Shown: piece after piece, positions 1 through 10,351 of the stretch | How positions within the stretch are numbered: the first letter of the stretch is position 1 | Layout: each line of letters starts with the position of its first letter | NCBI GenBank assembly: GCA_001642005.1 | Contig: LWCA01000372.1 | Location: forward strand, 1-30,095 | DNA: 30,095 bases | Reading direction: 5' to 3' | Source of the DNA: Intoshia linei | Lineage: Eukaryota > Orthonectida > Rhopaluridae | The notes under the pieces: generated by a model | What the model was told of the DNA's origin: nothing | The model's input: the letters and a program-made list of their open reading frames with translations, nothing else | Database searches by the model: none | Translations under genes and position numbers: made by a program

Positions 1-909
1 TAAAGTTAAGTTTTTTCCAGGTTTGTAATTTTTTTTGAAATTATGTACAATTATCTCGAATAGCTGCAAGTTTATCGTCTTTTCTTCTTTCTTCTCTCGT
101 ATAAATATTGTCAAATCTTATACATCTAGATAAAAAAGGAATTTAGTATAGGATAGCACTTCTCTAATGGCATCCACACCGCAACCATCTGTTGCCCACA
201 AATCTTTAAAATTTGTTCTTGAAGATCTTAAACTACCGGCAATCAAAAGAACTCCAAAAAATCCTTCAATTTCAGTTTTATTAGTGAGTTTAGCATCTCT
301 TTTTCTATTAAAGTATTAAATTGCCAATAATAGATTCAATTTTAATATTTGTAGATTTTATAATAATTTGTATTATATCATCTGTAAAAAGAAGTCTAAA
401 TGATTCATCGATAGAAATGTTACTAAGATTTGGTAATTCATTTATATTATAATCCATTGAAAGTAAGTCATCTTGAATAACAGAATAATTATTCCATTTA
501 GTTAATCCATCTTTTCCAGTTAATTCCATATCTGTATCTGAAATAGATTCGTTTGAGTCAGTGTTATGTTCACTAAAGTATTCGAAATCTGTTTCAGATC
601 CACTTGATTTATCAAAATAATCATTATTTTCTTGCATCATTTTATTCATTTTGTCAAGATTCAGTTTATATAATAAATTTAATAACAAGTTTATTTCAAT
701 ATTCATAGTGATAAATAATTTGAAGGTTGTTGAATACACGTATTATACAATTCACACGTAATGAATGTGTTAAATATTTCATTTACATTTCTTGTATTTC
801 TATTATCAATTATATGGTCCAATTTAGTCTCGTTTATTGCTCATGTCAAATTTATAGTGCAATTTACAAATTTCATTGATAAAAAACGTCCAACGCGAGT
901 AGTAAGGGG
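1..909 (-). pseudogene. Decayed piggyBac transposase, 5' part of element
   Basis: The open part (308-739) is acidic at its N-terminus (Asp/Glu/Ser-rich) and runs into W-N-N-Y and FRLLFTDD, as in the start of piggyBac (DDE_Tnp_1_7) transposases. After a stop/frameshift near 305 the homology continues in another frame at about 300-160 (RDAKLTNKTEIEGFFGVLL, then an LW-TDG-like segment). After a second frameshift it continues at about 140-50 as RFDN, TREERR, DKLAAIR, the classic piggyBac block. At least two frame breaks make it inactive, and the catalytic Asp region would lie left of the window. The upstream end of the element is recognisable (see the terminus entry at 890-913). Family assignment rests on remembered conserved words and is strong; the copy is dead. 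Confidence 0.8.
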
Positions 910-913
910 TTAA
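890..913 (-). mobile_element. piggyBac 5' terminus and TTAA target site
   Basis: Read on the minus strand, a TTAA (910-913) is followed directly by CCCCTTACTACTCGCG and then TTGGACG. This is the usual layout of a piggyBac terminal inverted repeat: TTAA target, run of C, then a short conserved end. It sits 5' of the transposase remnant in the right orientation, which supports the call. The opposite terminus is outside the window. Confidence 0.6.
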
Positions 914-1767
914 AGGAGATAGAGATAAAAAATTTTTATCTAATGTACAAAAATAATAATCTAAAATTTAGATAATTAACCATGTCACATTCCATTTAAT
1001 GTGACATGTTGTAAAATTATACAATGTAAACATAAGTATGAAGCATGATCTCGCGGGCGTAGTTTGCCCACCACTGCCTTAGGTTAAGTTTTATTATCGT
1101 CAAGCAATTTTGTACTTTACTGGTGTGTAGAAAATTGTCACAAATTCTATAATTTTTATAAAATATACATTTATTAGTAATAAATTATTACGTTATGCTT
1201 TTTATTGATTGTTTATCAGTATTTTAAAGCCAAATCACTGAGTAGTATTTTCTTATTATAATTTAAAAATATTAAAATTAAAATTATCAACTCCCAAAAT
1301 GTCTACTCGTGCTGAGCACGAGTGGCACGAGGTGGAGAGTCGCCACTGTATATCACATCAAATAAAACTCACCTTTATGATTAAAAAGAGCCATATATAA
1401 CCGTCGGTTCTGGTCGCTAAGATATTAAAAACGAGGCTTGAACATTATTACTTATTTGTGATTTATGGCGTTAACGTTCACATGATTTATATATTTTAAT
1501 ATTATATTACATTGACTTGTGTATTTATCAATATGGAATTAAAGCGAAAAAATATTTTTTTAATATATACTTTTTTTCGGTCTATGGGGGTAAAACCACC
1601 GTTTTCAGAAAAAGAAGAACACCTAACACGTGACGTATGATATACATACTCAACATATGCATGGTCATTAGTCCATCTTCTGTCCATGTTTATAAAATTT
1701 TGGTCGTATTAAATAATTACGAGTAATTTAATAAATTAAAAAAATATAATATACCACAATTAAATAT
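914..1767. other. Intergenic A+T-rich DNA with two perfect hairpins
   Basis: No gene is supported here. There is an 11-bp perfect inverted repeat with a 6-nt loop at 981-1008 (arms CATGTCACATT / AATGTGACATG) just outside the piggyBac end, and a 9-bp perfect palindrome around one central base at 1305-1323 (ACTCGTGCT g AGCACGAGT). A 61-codon frame at 1502-1687 has no sign of being coding. Confidence 0.6.
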
Positions 1768-3349
1768 TTATTTATGATATAATGATTTTACAGTCCGTAG
1801 ATAATCATATATCATACTTATCATGTTTTTTTGTATTTGCTTTCAAATAATGACAATGTTTGGTGGAATTTTTCGCCGTTTTCGTCAGAAAATCTACCAC
1901 AGTTTGCTGCAAACATGGAGATATGAGCTTGTAGAAAATGTATCTTAATGGAATACAAACAATTTATATTTTCATATGCATCTATCAGTACACTTATATC
2001 ATCTATATAAGATTCTGCTCGATAATTTCCCCAAAAATTATCTATTACTCCTAAAAGATAAAATTAAAATATGTATTACATTAATATATTAATAGTATAA
2101 CTAATTTACGTTGTAGAGAATTCCAAGCATAAAGTTCATTTTTATTTTAAGATTTTTTGAAATTTTCACTCATGAATATATGCTTTAATTGAGGACCAGT
2201 AACTATTCCAGCTATTATTTTGGCGTCTGACAATGGCAAAATCTGTTTTAATATTTGATTTATTCCTTTTGATTTTTGTATACAATTCAAAAATTGCTTT
2301 GCCAGACCCAGTTTAATATGGAGTGGCGGCGGTATCAGAGTATCAGATGAAACTAGAGGGTCGTTTTCTATGCTAAATTTTAGTTTTTTCATATTGATTC
2401 TATTAGGCCAATTGATTTTTTTATAGTGTTGTTTACGATCTCTCGTATCAAACAGACAATATGGACAACCATACTTGACATACCCTTTACCAATCCCACA
2501 AACAATGCTGATCATCTTAAAATTCATGCATAACTTCCAACTGTTTAATGATGTATTTAATAACGTTAATATTCTTTTGATAACATATGTTTCTTTCAAT
2601 GAAGTACTGTATGCTACTGGGATAATAGGGTATATATGTTTATTGTGTATAAGTACAGCTTTGATACTGTAATTACAAGAGTCAATGAACATAAACAAAT
2701 CCTTAGAACAATATTTAAATCCCAATTTTTTCATTAGACGGTCGAAATTTACACAATACGTCAAGTCCAGATCTTTATATTTTGCAAAGTAATCCATGTA
2801 TTCTTTATTTCGAACTCTGTACAGAGATGGAGAAACAAAATTTGATACATGCCATTTGTTCAGAGTTTCAATTAAGTTTCAATTGGTATTTACTTTTATT
2901 GTCTTCTCCATTAAATACTTCAGGTGAAATATATAAATCATCGTAGAATGAAGAATCTGATGTAGTTATAAATACATTATTTTTTCTTCTCTTGGTATTG
3001 GAATCGGTTTTGAACATGATGCTACATTTGGCAAATGTTTATTCTTCAATTTACTGTTAAATGAGATATCTCTGAATTTGCAGAAATATCAATCATTTTT
3101 TGAACCAGGGCATGTCCCTGATTAAGGTTTTTCGTATTTTTTGTAATTTTTGTAAACTGAATTTGCACAAGATAAGCATATATACCCAGGCGTCCAGATA
3201 TTTTTTATGTATTTAATATCATAGATACTTTCTAATGTATCCTTTAATTTTTTGTCAACTGGATATTTCTTTTTCTTACTAAATATTCTGTGACCGCACA
3301 TGCAGCAATATTTATGAGCATCCGAATGATATTTGCAATCACAATACAT
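1768..3349 (-). pseudogene. Decayed copy of a multi-copy metazoan Cys-finger / LPPLHIKLGL family
   Basis: Broken gene read right to left. 3349-3122 encodes a Cys-rich start (C-x-C ... CCMCG ... W-T-P-x-x-x-C-x-x-C). After a stop, a segment with YFCKF and LPNVASC follows (about 3090-3010), then an acidic linker that breaks near 2870-2885 at a duplicated 10-bp AATTGAAACT. 2797-2147 is the long open part: NFDRLMKKLG, W-K-LCMNFKMISIVCGIGKGY-KYGCPYCLFD, PPPLHIKLGL, LSDAKIIAGI-GPQLK. An in-frame TAA lies at 2144-2146. A GTAAAT...TTTTAG intron joins AWNSLQR to a segment at about 2055-1768 with NFWGNYR, IHFLQAHI and FSDENGEKFHQ, with one more frameshift near its end. I recall these blocks from a repeated uncharacterised protein in aphids, Hydra and other animals; it has no function I can name. 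At least four disruptions: not functional. Confidence 0.7.
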
Positions 3350-4621
3350 GTGTAAAATAAAATTATAATTGAACTTTATACAATAAACTAATTGATATTA
3401 TTGTATGGAAAAATAACGAGTTTATTATGCGACGGTTTTAAAGTAATATTAATTATAAACTATAATTGCAAATAATTATGACCTCGTCACATCTTAATAT
3501 TTATACATTCAAATCAACATGAAATTATCGATTTAATGATATAACACAAGTTTAGGTGTTTTTCAGAATGCGCACCGTGTTATTATTATTATTATGTTTT
3601 ATTTTAGCCAACATTATGTTTATTCTTCTTCGAAATGATAATACCTTGATTCAATGTGTGATTTTCGGTAAAATGGTAATTTTTATTTAAAATATTTTAA
3701 TGTAGCGATATAATTGTTACTAGCCAGTGGCTAGTAGCCACATTGTTTCAGTTTCTAAGTAGATTTGCTGTGTCTATTCCTGAATTGTGGTTTTAGTAAA
3801 TTTTTTAAAGGTGTTCATCAATTTCTATTAAAATAAAGTAAAAGCAATACAATATAGTTTTTGGAAATTGGGTTTTGATCCTAAACAACTTAATTTCTGA
3901 AAATGAAATTTGCGATAAGAGTTGACTCGAATAACTGTATTAGAAATTGCAGTTTTTTTTAATTTTTTGAATAAACCGTGACACACAGAAATTCATAGTT
4001 AATTTATTCATAGTATTTATTTATATAGTGATTATTTTCATATTTCAATATAATGGGTTATTTGAGGTTTAAGATAGGGAAGTATTTTATTTGTCAGTAT
4101 TTGATTACCGAAACTGTCAGTATTTTAATAAAAAATTTTCAGTATAAATATTAAAATGTCATTCACATCACATACATTCGCGTTTAGGTAAGTCAGTCTC
4201 AATCAGTCTTCCTAGAAGATTTCATGAAGGGTGAGTACATCAGATTTTTTTGTTTTTTGTACCAAAACAACTTTTTTCTTAAATTTGCAGCAGTTCCTTG
4301 CAAAATCTTATACTATGCTAAGGATTTTCAATATGCACCCAACAAATTTTTTTCTATTTTGTCATTTGTTTGTGCGTCTAAAATTTAGAATTATTTCATA
4401 GTGCGCTACAATGAAAAAAAAGTTGAGAAACAGTAAGTAATGGATACATTTTTATCATAATCATGAAATCATCACGATATATTCAAATAAAAAATATATA
4501 ATATATTTTAATTATATATTGAATATTATTCATATATGTAAATTCATAATTAATATACATTTCGCGGACCTCAGTGTTCCGTGAACTTACGTTTAATAAA
4601 TACTGTATTTTTAAATTTTAG
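3350..4621. other. Intergenic / possible 5' region of the tRNA synthetase gene
   Basis: No coding exon is supported. A 9-bp perfect palindrome around one base lies at 3718-3736 (TACTAGCCA g TGGCTAGTA). Three units of a 22-23 bp periodic TGTCAGTA-type repeat lie at 4091-4145 (see the repeat entry). ATGAAGG followed by a consensus donor GTGAGT at 4224-4236, and a short segment ending at a GTAAGT donor at 4432, could be 5' exons of the synthetase. Their phases do not join cleanly to the first recognisable exon, so I do not annotate them. Confidence 0.45.
4091..4145 (-). repeat. Short array of 22-23 bp units (TACTGACA, minus strand)
   Basis: Three copies of a (T)GTCAGTA/TTCAGTA core start near 4093, 4115 and 4138, spaced 22 and 23 bp. 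On the minus strand the core is TACTGACA, the same core and period as the longer array at 18825-19080. Confidence 0.5.
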
Positions 4622-7313
4622 ACAAAAGTCAGCCAAATTAAAGATTTAATAGCAGAATCTAGTGTCAAGTTGGCTGGTGAAATTTCTAAAGTAAAAGAAG
4701 GCCAAACGGTTATTTTCATCCATTTATAGTTTATTATATGGTGTAGTAGACGCTCGAAAAGTGACCAAATTTTATGAGCAATATACCACACTTACTTATT
4801 TTGTTTATGGATGATAATATTAAAATTTACAGTTATAGTCCCCTCAACTTATTATGTTACGTATTGTAATTGGTAAATAAGCCACAAGTGCTAAATTATC
4901 ATTATGATTTATATTTTACCCGTATCTGATGTTTTAATTATAAGTAAAATCTAGGCACCAAATCAAATTGAAATGTTGGTTGATTATTTTGAATTGATTG
5001 GATCGGCAAATCATAATGGAGGAATATCTTCAATAGTCAATGATGTAATTTTGTTTTTTTTAATTTGTCATTTTTTTAGAATAGTGAAGTGGATATACAG
5101 TTTAATAATAGACATTTAATGTTGCGTTCTGAAAGAGTAAATTTACTTTTTGTTTTGGAATTACATAGTTTTATTTTATTTTCAGACTTCATCTATTATT
5201 ATTGCTAGAACTGCAATTACTAAAGCTTTTCGAAATACTTATGATACCCTTTCATTTATGGAAGTAAGTACGTTATTTTACTAAGAACTTGGACTACCAA
5301 CCAACTTATGACTAAAAGTTGGAATTTAAATGTTGTTTGTTGGAAATGCACTGGTCCTGTAGTAATTTATCATTTTTGTCCTTTTGAATTGATTTGTATT
5401 GTTTTTAGGTAACACCTCCTACTTTGGTTCAAACTCAATGTGAAGGTGGTTCCACATTGTTTAACTTTGATTTTTTTGGTGAGAAGGCTTATTTGACTCA
5501 ATCTTCCCAATTATACTTGGAAACTTGTATTGCACCATTTGGGAATGTTTTTGCTATTCTTCAAAGTTATAGAGCCGAAAAATCCAGAACTAGACGTCAT
5601 ATAGCAGAGTATTTTGTTTTTTATTTGAATTTATTCATTTTGAATAATAATATCACTAAAATTTTTTAACTAATGGTGCGTTATAATGTAGGCTTGATAT
5701 TTATCATGTAATGTCAATGTCCTATCATCACTATTTTTTGTTTGAAGTTTTTAAGGATATTTATAGTGCGTTCCTAATTTTATCAGTGATATCACCTTGT
5801 TGTTTTCATTTTAATTATGATGATATAGTTATTTTATGAAATATATTTTATAATAGATATATGCACGTTGAAGCAGAAATGCCCTTTGTGGACCTGGAAG
5901 ATATAATGAGGAACGTTGAAAATATTGTTTGCGGTGTATGCGAATATCTCCTGACTTCAAATGTTAAAGATATCATTGCAAAATTTAATCCTGTACAAAT
6001 TATTATATTCTATTCACATCATTGTAGAAATTTAAAGTTCCTAGTCGACCATTTATGAGGATACGTTATTTGGATTGTATTGTAAAATTAAAAGAATTAA
6101 ACATTACAAATGATGAAGGAGAATTTTACAAAGAGGGAGATGTAAATTTTTGTATTTTATTTGTTCAATACCCTTAATTTCCATTTAATTTAGGATATAC
6201 CTGAAGCTGCTGAACGAAAATTAACAGATATTCTTAAAGTTCCTGTTTTTTTGACATTGTTTCCAAAACATTTAAAAGGCTTTTACATGAAAACCAATAA
6301 AAAAGATAATAATTTGACAGATTCGGTATTTTGTTTTGTTATTGACTTTTATAAATTATCAGTTTGATCTATTATTGCCAAACGTTGGTGAAGTCGTTGG
6401 AGGATCGATGAGAATATCTGATTATGATAAAATGATTGCAGCTTACAAATCGGAAAATATTGACCCTAAGGATTATTATTGGTACACTGATCAGGTAATC
6501 TTTGAGTTAAAGTAGCAAATTATAAAATTAACATGATGAAATTTTAATTCTCGGTTTTTATTAATTTTTGTATTATATAATACTAGTTGACTGTTATGTA
6601 CTACGTACAAACAGCATCTAGCTCTGCCTAGGGCACATTTTTATTCTACCAAAAAGATAAATTTAATAAGAAAATCTAATTAAAAATGGTACTATTCACT
6701 ATTATCATTTCTGTAAAGGAATGGTTCCCAAACATGTTTCACGTGTACCCTCATAAAGGGATAAGTAATGAATCTTTACATATTACTAAGGATATATATT
6801 TATAAAATATTTAAATTTTATAAATTTTTCTTGAAACCCATGGCTAGGGGCGTAGAGAGGTACTAGGGTCATATGAGGGTCAGATCATCACGGGGCCACC
6901 ATTATAAATCAATAGGTGATGTTGGAAAAGTATTTCGTATGGTGTGACGAAATTTTTTTACTCCAACAAGATAACGCTAAATAAAATGGATAAACAAAAA
7001 TTTTTTAGATTTCTATGGAGCCTCACATTTTTGAGAACCTAAACTACTGTTGACTCTACACGGCCCTTCCCATGGGTCCACATGCTGAGATATAATATAT
7101 AAAGATACTTTTTAAATAACTTTTATATCTGCTTTGATGACAAGTTTAAAGAGAAAATCTCAATAATATGTTTATTTTTAGAGAAAATTCGGTACGTGTG
7201 AACATGGTGGATATGGCCTCGGTTTAGAAAGATTCATAGTATGGGTTTTAAAATTGCACCACATCAGAGATACTTGCTTATATCCTCGATATATTAATCG
7301 ATGTACTCCTTAA
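4622..7313 (+). CDS. Asparaginyl-tRNA synthetase (class II), no recognisable anticodon-binding domain
   Basis: Charges tRNA-Asn with asparagine in the cytosol if active. Exons with GT/AG borders and consistent phase: 4622-4708 (low-confidence N-terminal piece), 4955-5044, 5080-5136, 5186-5263, 5409-5608, 5857-5992, 6028-6141, 6194-6325, 6363-6494, 7182-7313. The last nine encode 356 aa. In order: [15 protein letters not shown]; motif 1 region [33 protein letters not shown]; motif 2 [17 protein letters not shown] then [27 protein letters not shown]; motif 3 [10 protein letters not shown]-terminus CTP followed at once by AATAAA overlapping the stop. Every ATP- and Asn-site signature I know is kept. 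Missing is the OB-fold block (a GWVHRLRRQG-like start) expected between 4709 and 4954; only a doubtful remnant (about 4731-4811, ending in a stop) lies there. The start codon is not located. It could be a paralogue that lost the OB-fold, a decaying duplicate, or a gene with a diverged N-terminus. Confidence 0.8.
6583..6755 (+). repeat. Dispersed repeat R1, copy A (inside synthetase intron)
   Basis: Begins GTTGACTGTTATGTACTACG, continues with the CAGCATCTAGCTCTGCC...GGGCACATTTTTATT block, and ends near GGTTCCCAAACATGTTTCA. Matching copies in this window are at 13717-13985, 26006-26330, 29071-29280 (+) and, partial and inverted, at 18340-18500 and 27960-28160. Non-coding, so probably a non-autonomous transposon or SINE-like unit; I cannot name the family. 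Confidence 0.7.
6835..6910 (+). repeat. Dispersed G+C-richer repeat R2, weak copy
   Basis: A CCATGGCTAGGGGC...GGGGCCACC segment resembles better copies at 28850-28915 (+) and 14540-14615 (inverted). It stands out because the surroundings are much more A+T-rich. Likely the end of a transposon; family not identified. Confidence 0.4.
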
Positions 7314-8005
7314 ATAAACTTTTAAATTTTATTAATGTGTCATTAAACCTTAAGTGTCATTATCAATGGAATAAAGTGTCTATATTAGGTCTCGTTTTTG
7401 ATAAGATTGCAACCAAAAAAGTTTGTGAAAAAATAACCATAAAAATAATTTTTAATTTTATTGTTTTCAACCGTAAATTAATTTTTTTTTATTCTGGCCA
7501 ATTTTATTTTTTAAAGGTGGGTATGGTGACGTACGTGTCCGTTCAAAATATCGTAAATCACATGATGGTAAATTCAAATGATCATATTTATTTTGTTTAA
7601 GTTTAAATTTAATAATTCATTAACTAGTTATAGTTACCTTAAGTAGTTTATTTAATTTAGACTACAGACCCAAGTTAAAACTGAAATATTAAGATACCAT
7701 TTTACAAAAAAATTAGAAATGTTAAATGGTGTTCATACCAGAGAATATTTTTTTTATCCAATTTAATTATAAATTTTAATATTAGTATATTTTTACGATC
7801 TTTTGATAGTTCGCCGGTGACGTAGGACGTACTAAGAAGTGTGTCAAATTTATAACGAAAAAATTTCATAGTTAACCCTACATGGTGGTATTACGATAAA
7901 ACTGACAATATTAATAATTACCATAATTTTGTTGTTATCATGAGCAATGCTCCTTGAGCATGTGAGTTTCCCTATTTTTACATTTAGTACAATGCATAAA
8001 GATTA
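7314..8005. other. Intergenic, no gene supported
   Basis: Downstream flank of the tRNA synthetase. Short frames exist (for example 7301-7600) but begin inside the last synthetase exon in another frame and show no coding character. Confidence 0.6.
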
Positions 8006-8074
8006 TATGATGTGGTGTACGATTATAATGGAACAAATACTGGAGGGGTAGATAAAAGATTGAAACTATTGTAA
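8006..8074 (+). pseudogene. piggyBac transposase C-terminal fragment
   Basis: A 22-codon open segment reads YDVVYDYNGTNTGGVDKR and ends at a stop. The pattern V-x-DYN-x-x-x-GGVD-x matches the late catalytic block of piggyBac transposases (the YN..mGGVD.. motif). Surrounding frames are broken. It is on the strand opposite to the piggyBac remnant at 1-909, so it is a separate insertion. Confidence 0.6.
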
Positions 8075-8124
8075 AAAATCAACATAAAATGTGTAATACA
8101 TTCTACAAATGTACAAATAAAAAA

Positions 8125-8130
8125 TTTATT
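8125..8130 (-). terminator. Polyadenylation signal for serpin-like gene 1
   Basis: AATAAA on the minus strand, 13 nt past the stop codon of the gene ending at 8144. Confidence 0.5.
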
Positions 8131-8143
8131 TTTGTACGGTAAG

Positions 8144-9676
8144 TTAATTGGCATCTTTCATTGGTCTTAATGAATCAGCTATTCCAGGATTGGTGATATA
8201 GGCAGACATGAGGACAGGATACCTTTCTAACTGTTCCAATTCTTGACTGTTTGGGCATTGTAAAAAGAGTTTAGGCATTACGTATCTTTTCAAATCTTGG
8301 TATATTACAATATAGAAAGGTTTATCCATTGTAATTTTAATTTGGGTTAGGGTTTGATTGGTATATTGACTTATTGTATCTTTTTTTGTTCTTGATGTAT
8401 CTTGACTTAACTCTGAAAATTCTATCGAACGTGATGTTCTAGAATTTGAATCACCTTTCCTATTTCTCTTATTTTTATTCTTGTTTTTTCGTTTCTTCTT
8501 CTTTATACCTTTTCTATTTTTTTTGCCTTTTCTGCTTTTTTTACCTTTTTGTCCTTTCCGACGCTTTTTATCCTTACGATTTTTTTTCTTTTGATCTACT
8601 TTGGTCCTAACTTTTTTAGGAGTTGTTAAACTATCCGACATTGTGATTGCAGCCTCAACATTCCAAGACGTTCTTGTCATGCTCATTTCAACTTGATAAT
8701 CATAATTAGTGATATCCCTATAAGCGCCAGGTTTTTGTAGAAATCCAATGGGTCTGTTATTATGTAAAAATATACTACCCAAATCCATACTTTCAAATTT
8801 TTGTTTAAAATCGGCTTGAAATTGGAAATTATGTATTTCTGGTAATACGAGAGTTATATTGTCACTGTTGTTATGCTCATCGAATTGCGTCAAAATATTC
8901 CTTGTATCAAACACGAATTGACTTAGTTTGGGTTGAATAATCAATATTTTTCCCTCCTTTAAAACTTTACTAGTTAATTGCACTATTGCCACATTTTCAT
9001 CTACGTAGTAGGACATTTGATTCACAATATGGAGCATAGTAACCCCGTTATGTGTGTGAAATTTTGCATTTTCTTCAAAATATACTAGGTTATATTGGAA
9101 AGAGCGATACATATTCATGTTGCTTAGACTTAAAAAATTTGGTTCATTATATTTATAATTTTGACAGTGACTATAAGTTCTCATTTTACAAAATTGGGCA
9201 ATTTTATCTTCAGTGTCATATTGACTTAATTTACCCGTCATGGCTTTAAATATTTTTCTTTTCAGTTTGTGAATATAATTAAATATTTGAAGCCAGCTAA
9301 TTGTTTGATATTGGCCTCGGTCCATATCTGTATAGAAAAAGGAATTTAAATGAGTAAATATTTGTTCTGAGTTATATATGTTATCGTTCCGATTTGCGTA
9401 ATGGCTTAGATCACGTACCATTGCTACATATGGATAGAAGTTTCGATATCTAGTTAAATTTGACTCACCAAACATTGTTACGTACACCATTATTAATAAT
9501 GGATTTTGTAAGGCGGGAATAAATATTGCATTTTGTTGAGGATTGGCAAATACTTGTCTTTGCATTAAATCGTCATACAAGTCACCTTTTTTCAGTTGTT
9601 CCAAGATTTCTTGACATTTAGGCCAATCGCAGTTTACGCTAATCAAACAATATATGAGGAGTACTAATTTTCGCAT
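8144..9676 (-). CDS. Secreted serpin-like protein 1 with polybasic loop
   Basis: 510 aa, single exon. Residues 1-16 are a signal peptide (hydrophobic core LVLLIYCLISVNC), so the product should be secreted. The body aligns by eye with the serpin fold: GDLYDDLM (helix A); NPQQNAIFIPALQNPLLIMVYVTM (serpin N-x-x-x-SP-x-S-x-x-x-A-L); NEPNFLSLSN...NLVYFEENAKF (strand 3A region); TMLHIVNQMSYYVDENVAIVQL; TLVLPEIHNFQFQADFKQKF-SMDLGSIF (serpin LPKF...L...LG...F); YRDITNYDYQVEM (hinge approach); KPFYIVIYQ and VLMSAYITNP (strands 4B/5B). Residues about 354-409 (DNA 8451-8616) are 35 Lys/Arg in 55, placed exactly at the reactive-centre loop. The hinge lacks the small-residue run (Gly-Thr-Glu-Ala) of inhibitory serpins, so a non-inhibitory role is likely. 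Cysteines in WPKC and FLQCP recur in the paralogues. Homology is an inference from pattern, not a search; the function is unknown. Confidence 0.6.
   Translation of the reverse strand: MRKLVLLIYCLISVNCDWPKCQEILEQLKKGDLYDDLMQRQVFANPQQNAIFIPALQNPLLIMVYVTMFGESNLTRYRNFYPYVAMVRDLSHYANRNDNIYNSEQIFTHLNSFFYTDMDRGQYQTISWLQIFNYIHKLKRKIFKAMTGKLSQYDTEDKIAQFCKMRTYSHCQNYKYNEPNFLSLSNMNMYRSFQYNLVYFEENAKFHTHNGVTMLHIVNQMSYYVDENVAIVQLTSKVLKEGKILIIQPKLSQFVFDTRNILTQFDEHNNSDNITLVLPEIHNFQFQADFKQKFESMDLGSIFLHNNRPIGFLQKPGAYRDITNYDYQVEMSMTRTSWNVEAAITMSDSLTTPKKVRTKVDQKKKNRKDKKRRKGQKGKKSRKGKKNRKGIKKKKRKNKNKNKRNRKGDSNSRTSRSIEFSELSQDTSRTKKDTISQYTNQTLTQIKITMDKPFYIVIYQDLKRYVMPKLFLQCPNSQELEQLERYPVLMSAYITNPGIADSLRPMKDAN
8451..8616 (-). 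repeat. Polypurine (coding-strand) tract encoding K/R run, gene 1
   Basis: The coding strand is almost all purine (AAA, AAG, AGA, GGA codons) with repeated RKGKK-type units; the plus strand shows the complementary polypyrimidine tract. Such tracts expand and contract by slippage. Confidence 0.7.
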
Positions 9677-9924
9677 TGGGATTAATTTTCATGTATGAAA
9701 GTTGTTCGATTTATAATTGTATACAATTTAAATGCAAATAGAGTGGTGTTGATTTATAAATTTAGTAAAGTCGATTTTAGAACAAAAATTCAAAATATAG
9801 GCGTATCATTATAATTTTCTTACCCATGCTAAGTCTTAAGTTAAAAGTGGGTAAAGTTTTATATAATTGGGTATAATTAAATTTATTTTTATAATTAAAA
9901 GTTTTTACGTCTCAGAGTCTAAGA
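9677..9924. other. 5' flank of serpin-like gene 1
   Basis: On the minus strand a TATAAAT (about 9702-9708) lies some 30 nt before the ATG, and an AACTTTCAT block follows it. The same AACTTTCAT block occurs at a comparable place in front of gene 2 (about 12704-12712). Confidence 0.35.
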
Positions 9925-10061
9925 CAGGGGTGCACAACCAATTCAGCCTCAAACCTACTTTACTCATTAGTATACTACAGTTATACTACTATTTGATACT
10001 ACAGTTGCACAAAATTTACTTTGACATTGAAAAATTTTAAATCCATCATTTTCATAAAGTG
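9925..10061 (+). mobile_element. hAT-like transposon end (left-facing terminus)
   Basis: Starts CAGGGGTGCACAAC, like hAT termini (CAGnGGT...). Over about 116-137 bp it matches, in inverted orientation, the sequence at 29798-29913. Shared blocks include CAATTCAGCC, CTACTTT-CTCATT, GCACAAAATTTACT and TTTAAATCCAT. This copy lacks 8 nt after the first 14 bases and has about 22 extra bases near 9970-9995. The 8 bases outside it are GTCTAAGA. Confidence 0.6.
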
Positions 10062-10351
10062 GCAAAGTCAAAAATGTAACTTTGTTAAAAATATTTTAAA
10101 TTGCCCTTGAATAAAATTTGAATTAAACTACAATCAAGCACCGTTAGTAGAGAAATCGTTAGTGAATAATTTGCTAATTTGTACCGTTAGCAGAGAATTT
10201 ATCTACTAAAAATTTAAAATAGTACAAATAATTTTGCAATTGAAATTTGCAATTTAACAATTGTTAGTGAATTACTTTTACGAATTGAATTGACTTGAAT
10301 TGAATTTTAAATGTAAACAAAGTTTATCTTAACACTGACAATTAAATAATA
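10062..10351. other. Non-coding stretch between hAT-like end and pogo-type ORF
   Basis: A+T-rich with small imperfect direct repeats (CCGTTAGTAGAGAA at about 10141, CCGTTAGCAGAGAA at about 10183). These may belong to the terminal region of the pogo-type element that follows. Nothing else seen. Confidence 0.4.

Noticed and set aside
4730-4811. Possible OB-fold remnant of the synthetase (frame with [12 protein letters not shown])
   Set aside because: Weak resemblance to the late OB-fold of AsnRS, ends in a stop without a donor site; too little to annotate as an exon.
7301-7600. 99-codon plus-strand frame overlapping the synthetase end
   Set aside because: Starts in another frame inside the last exon and has no coding features.
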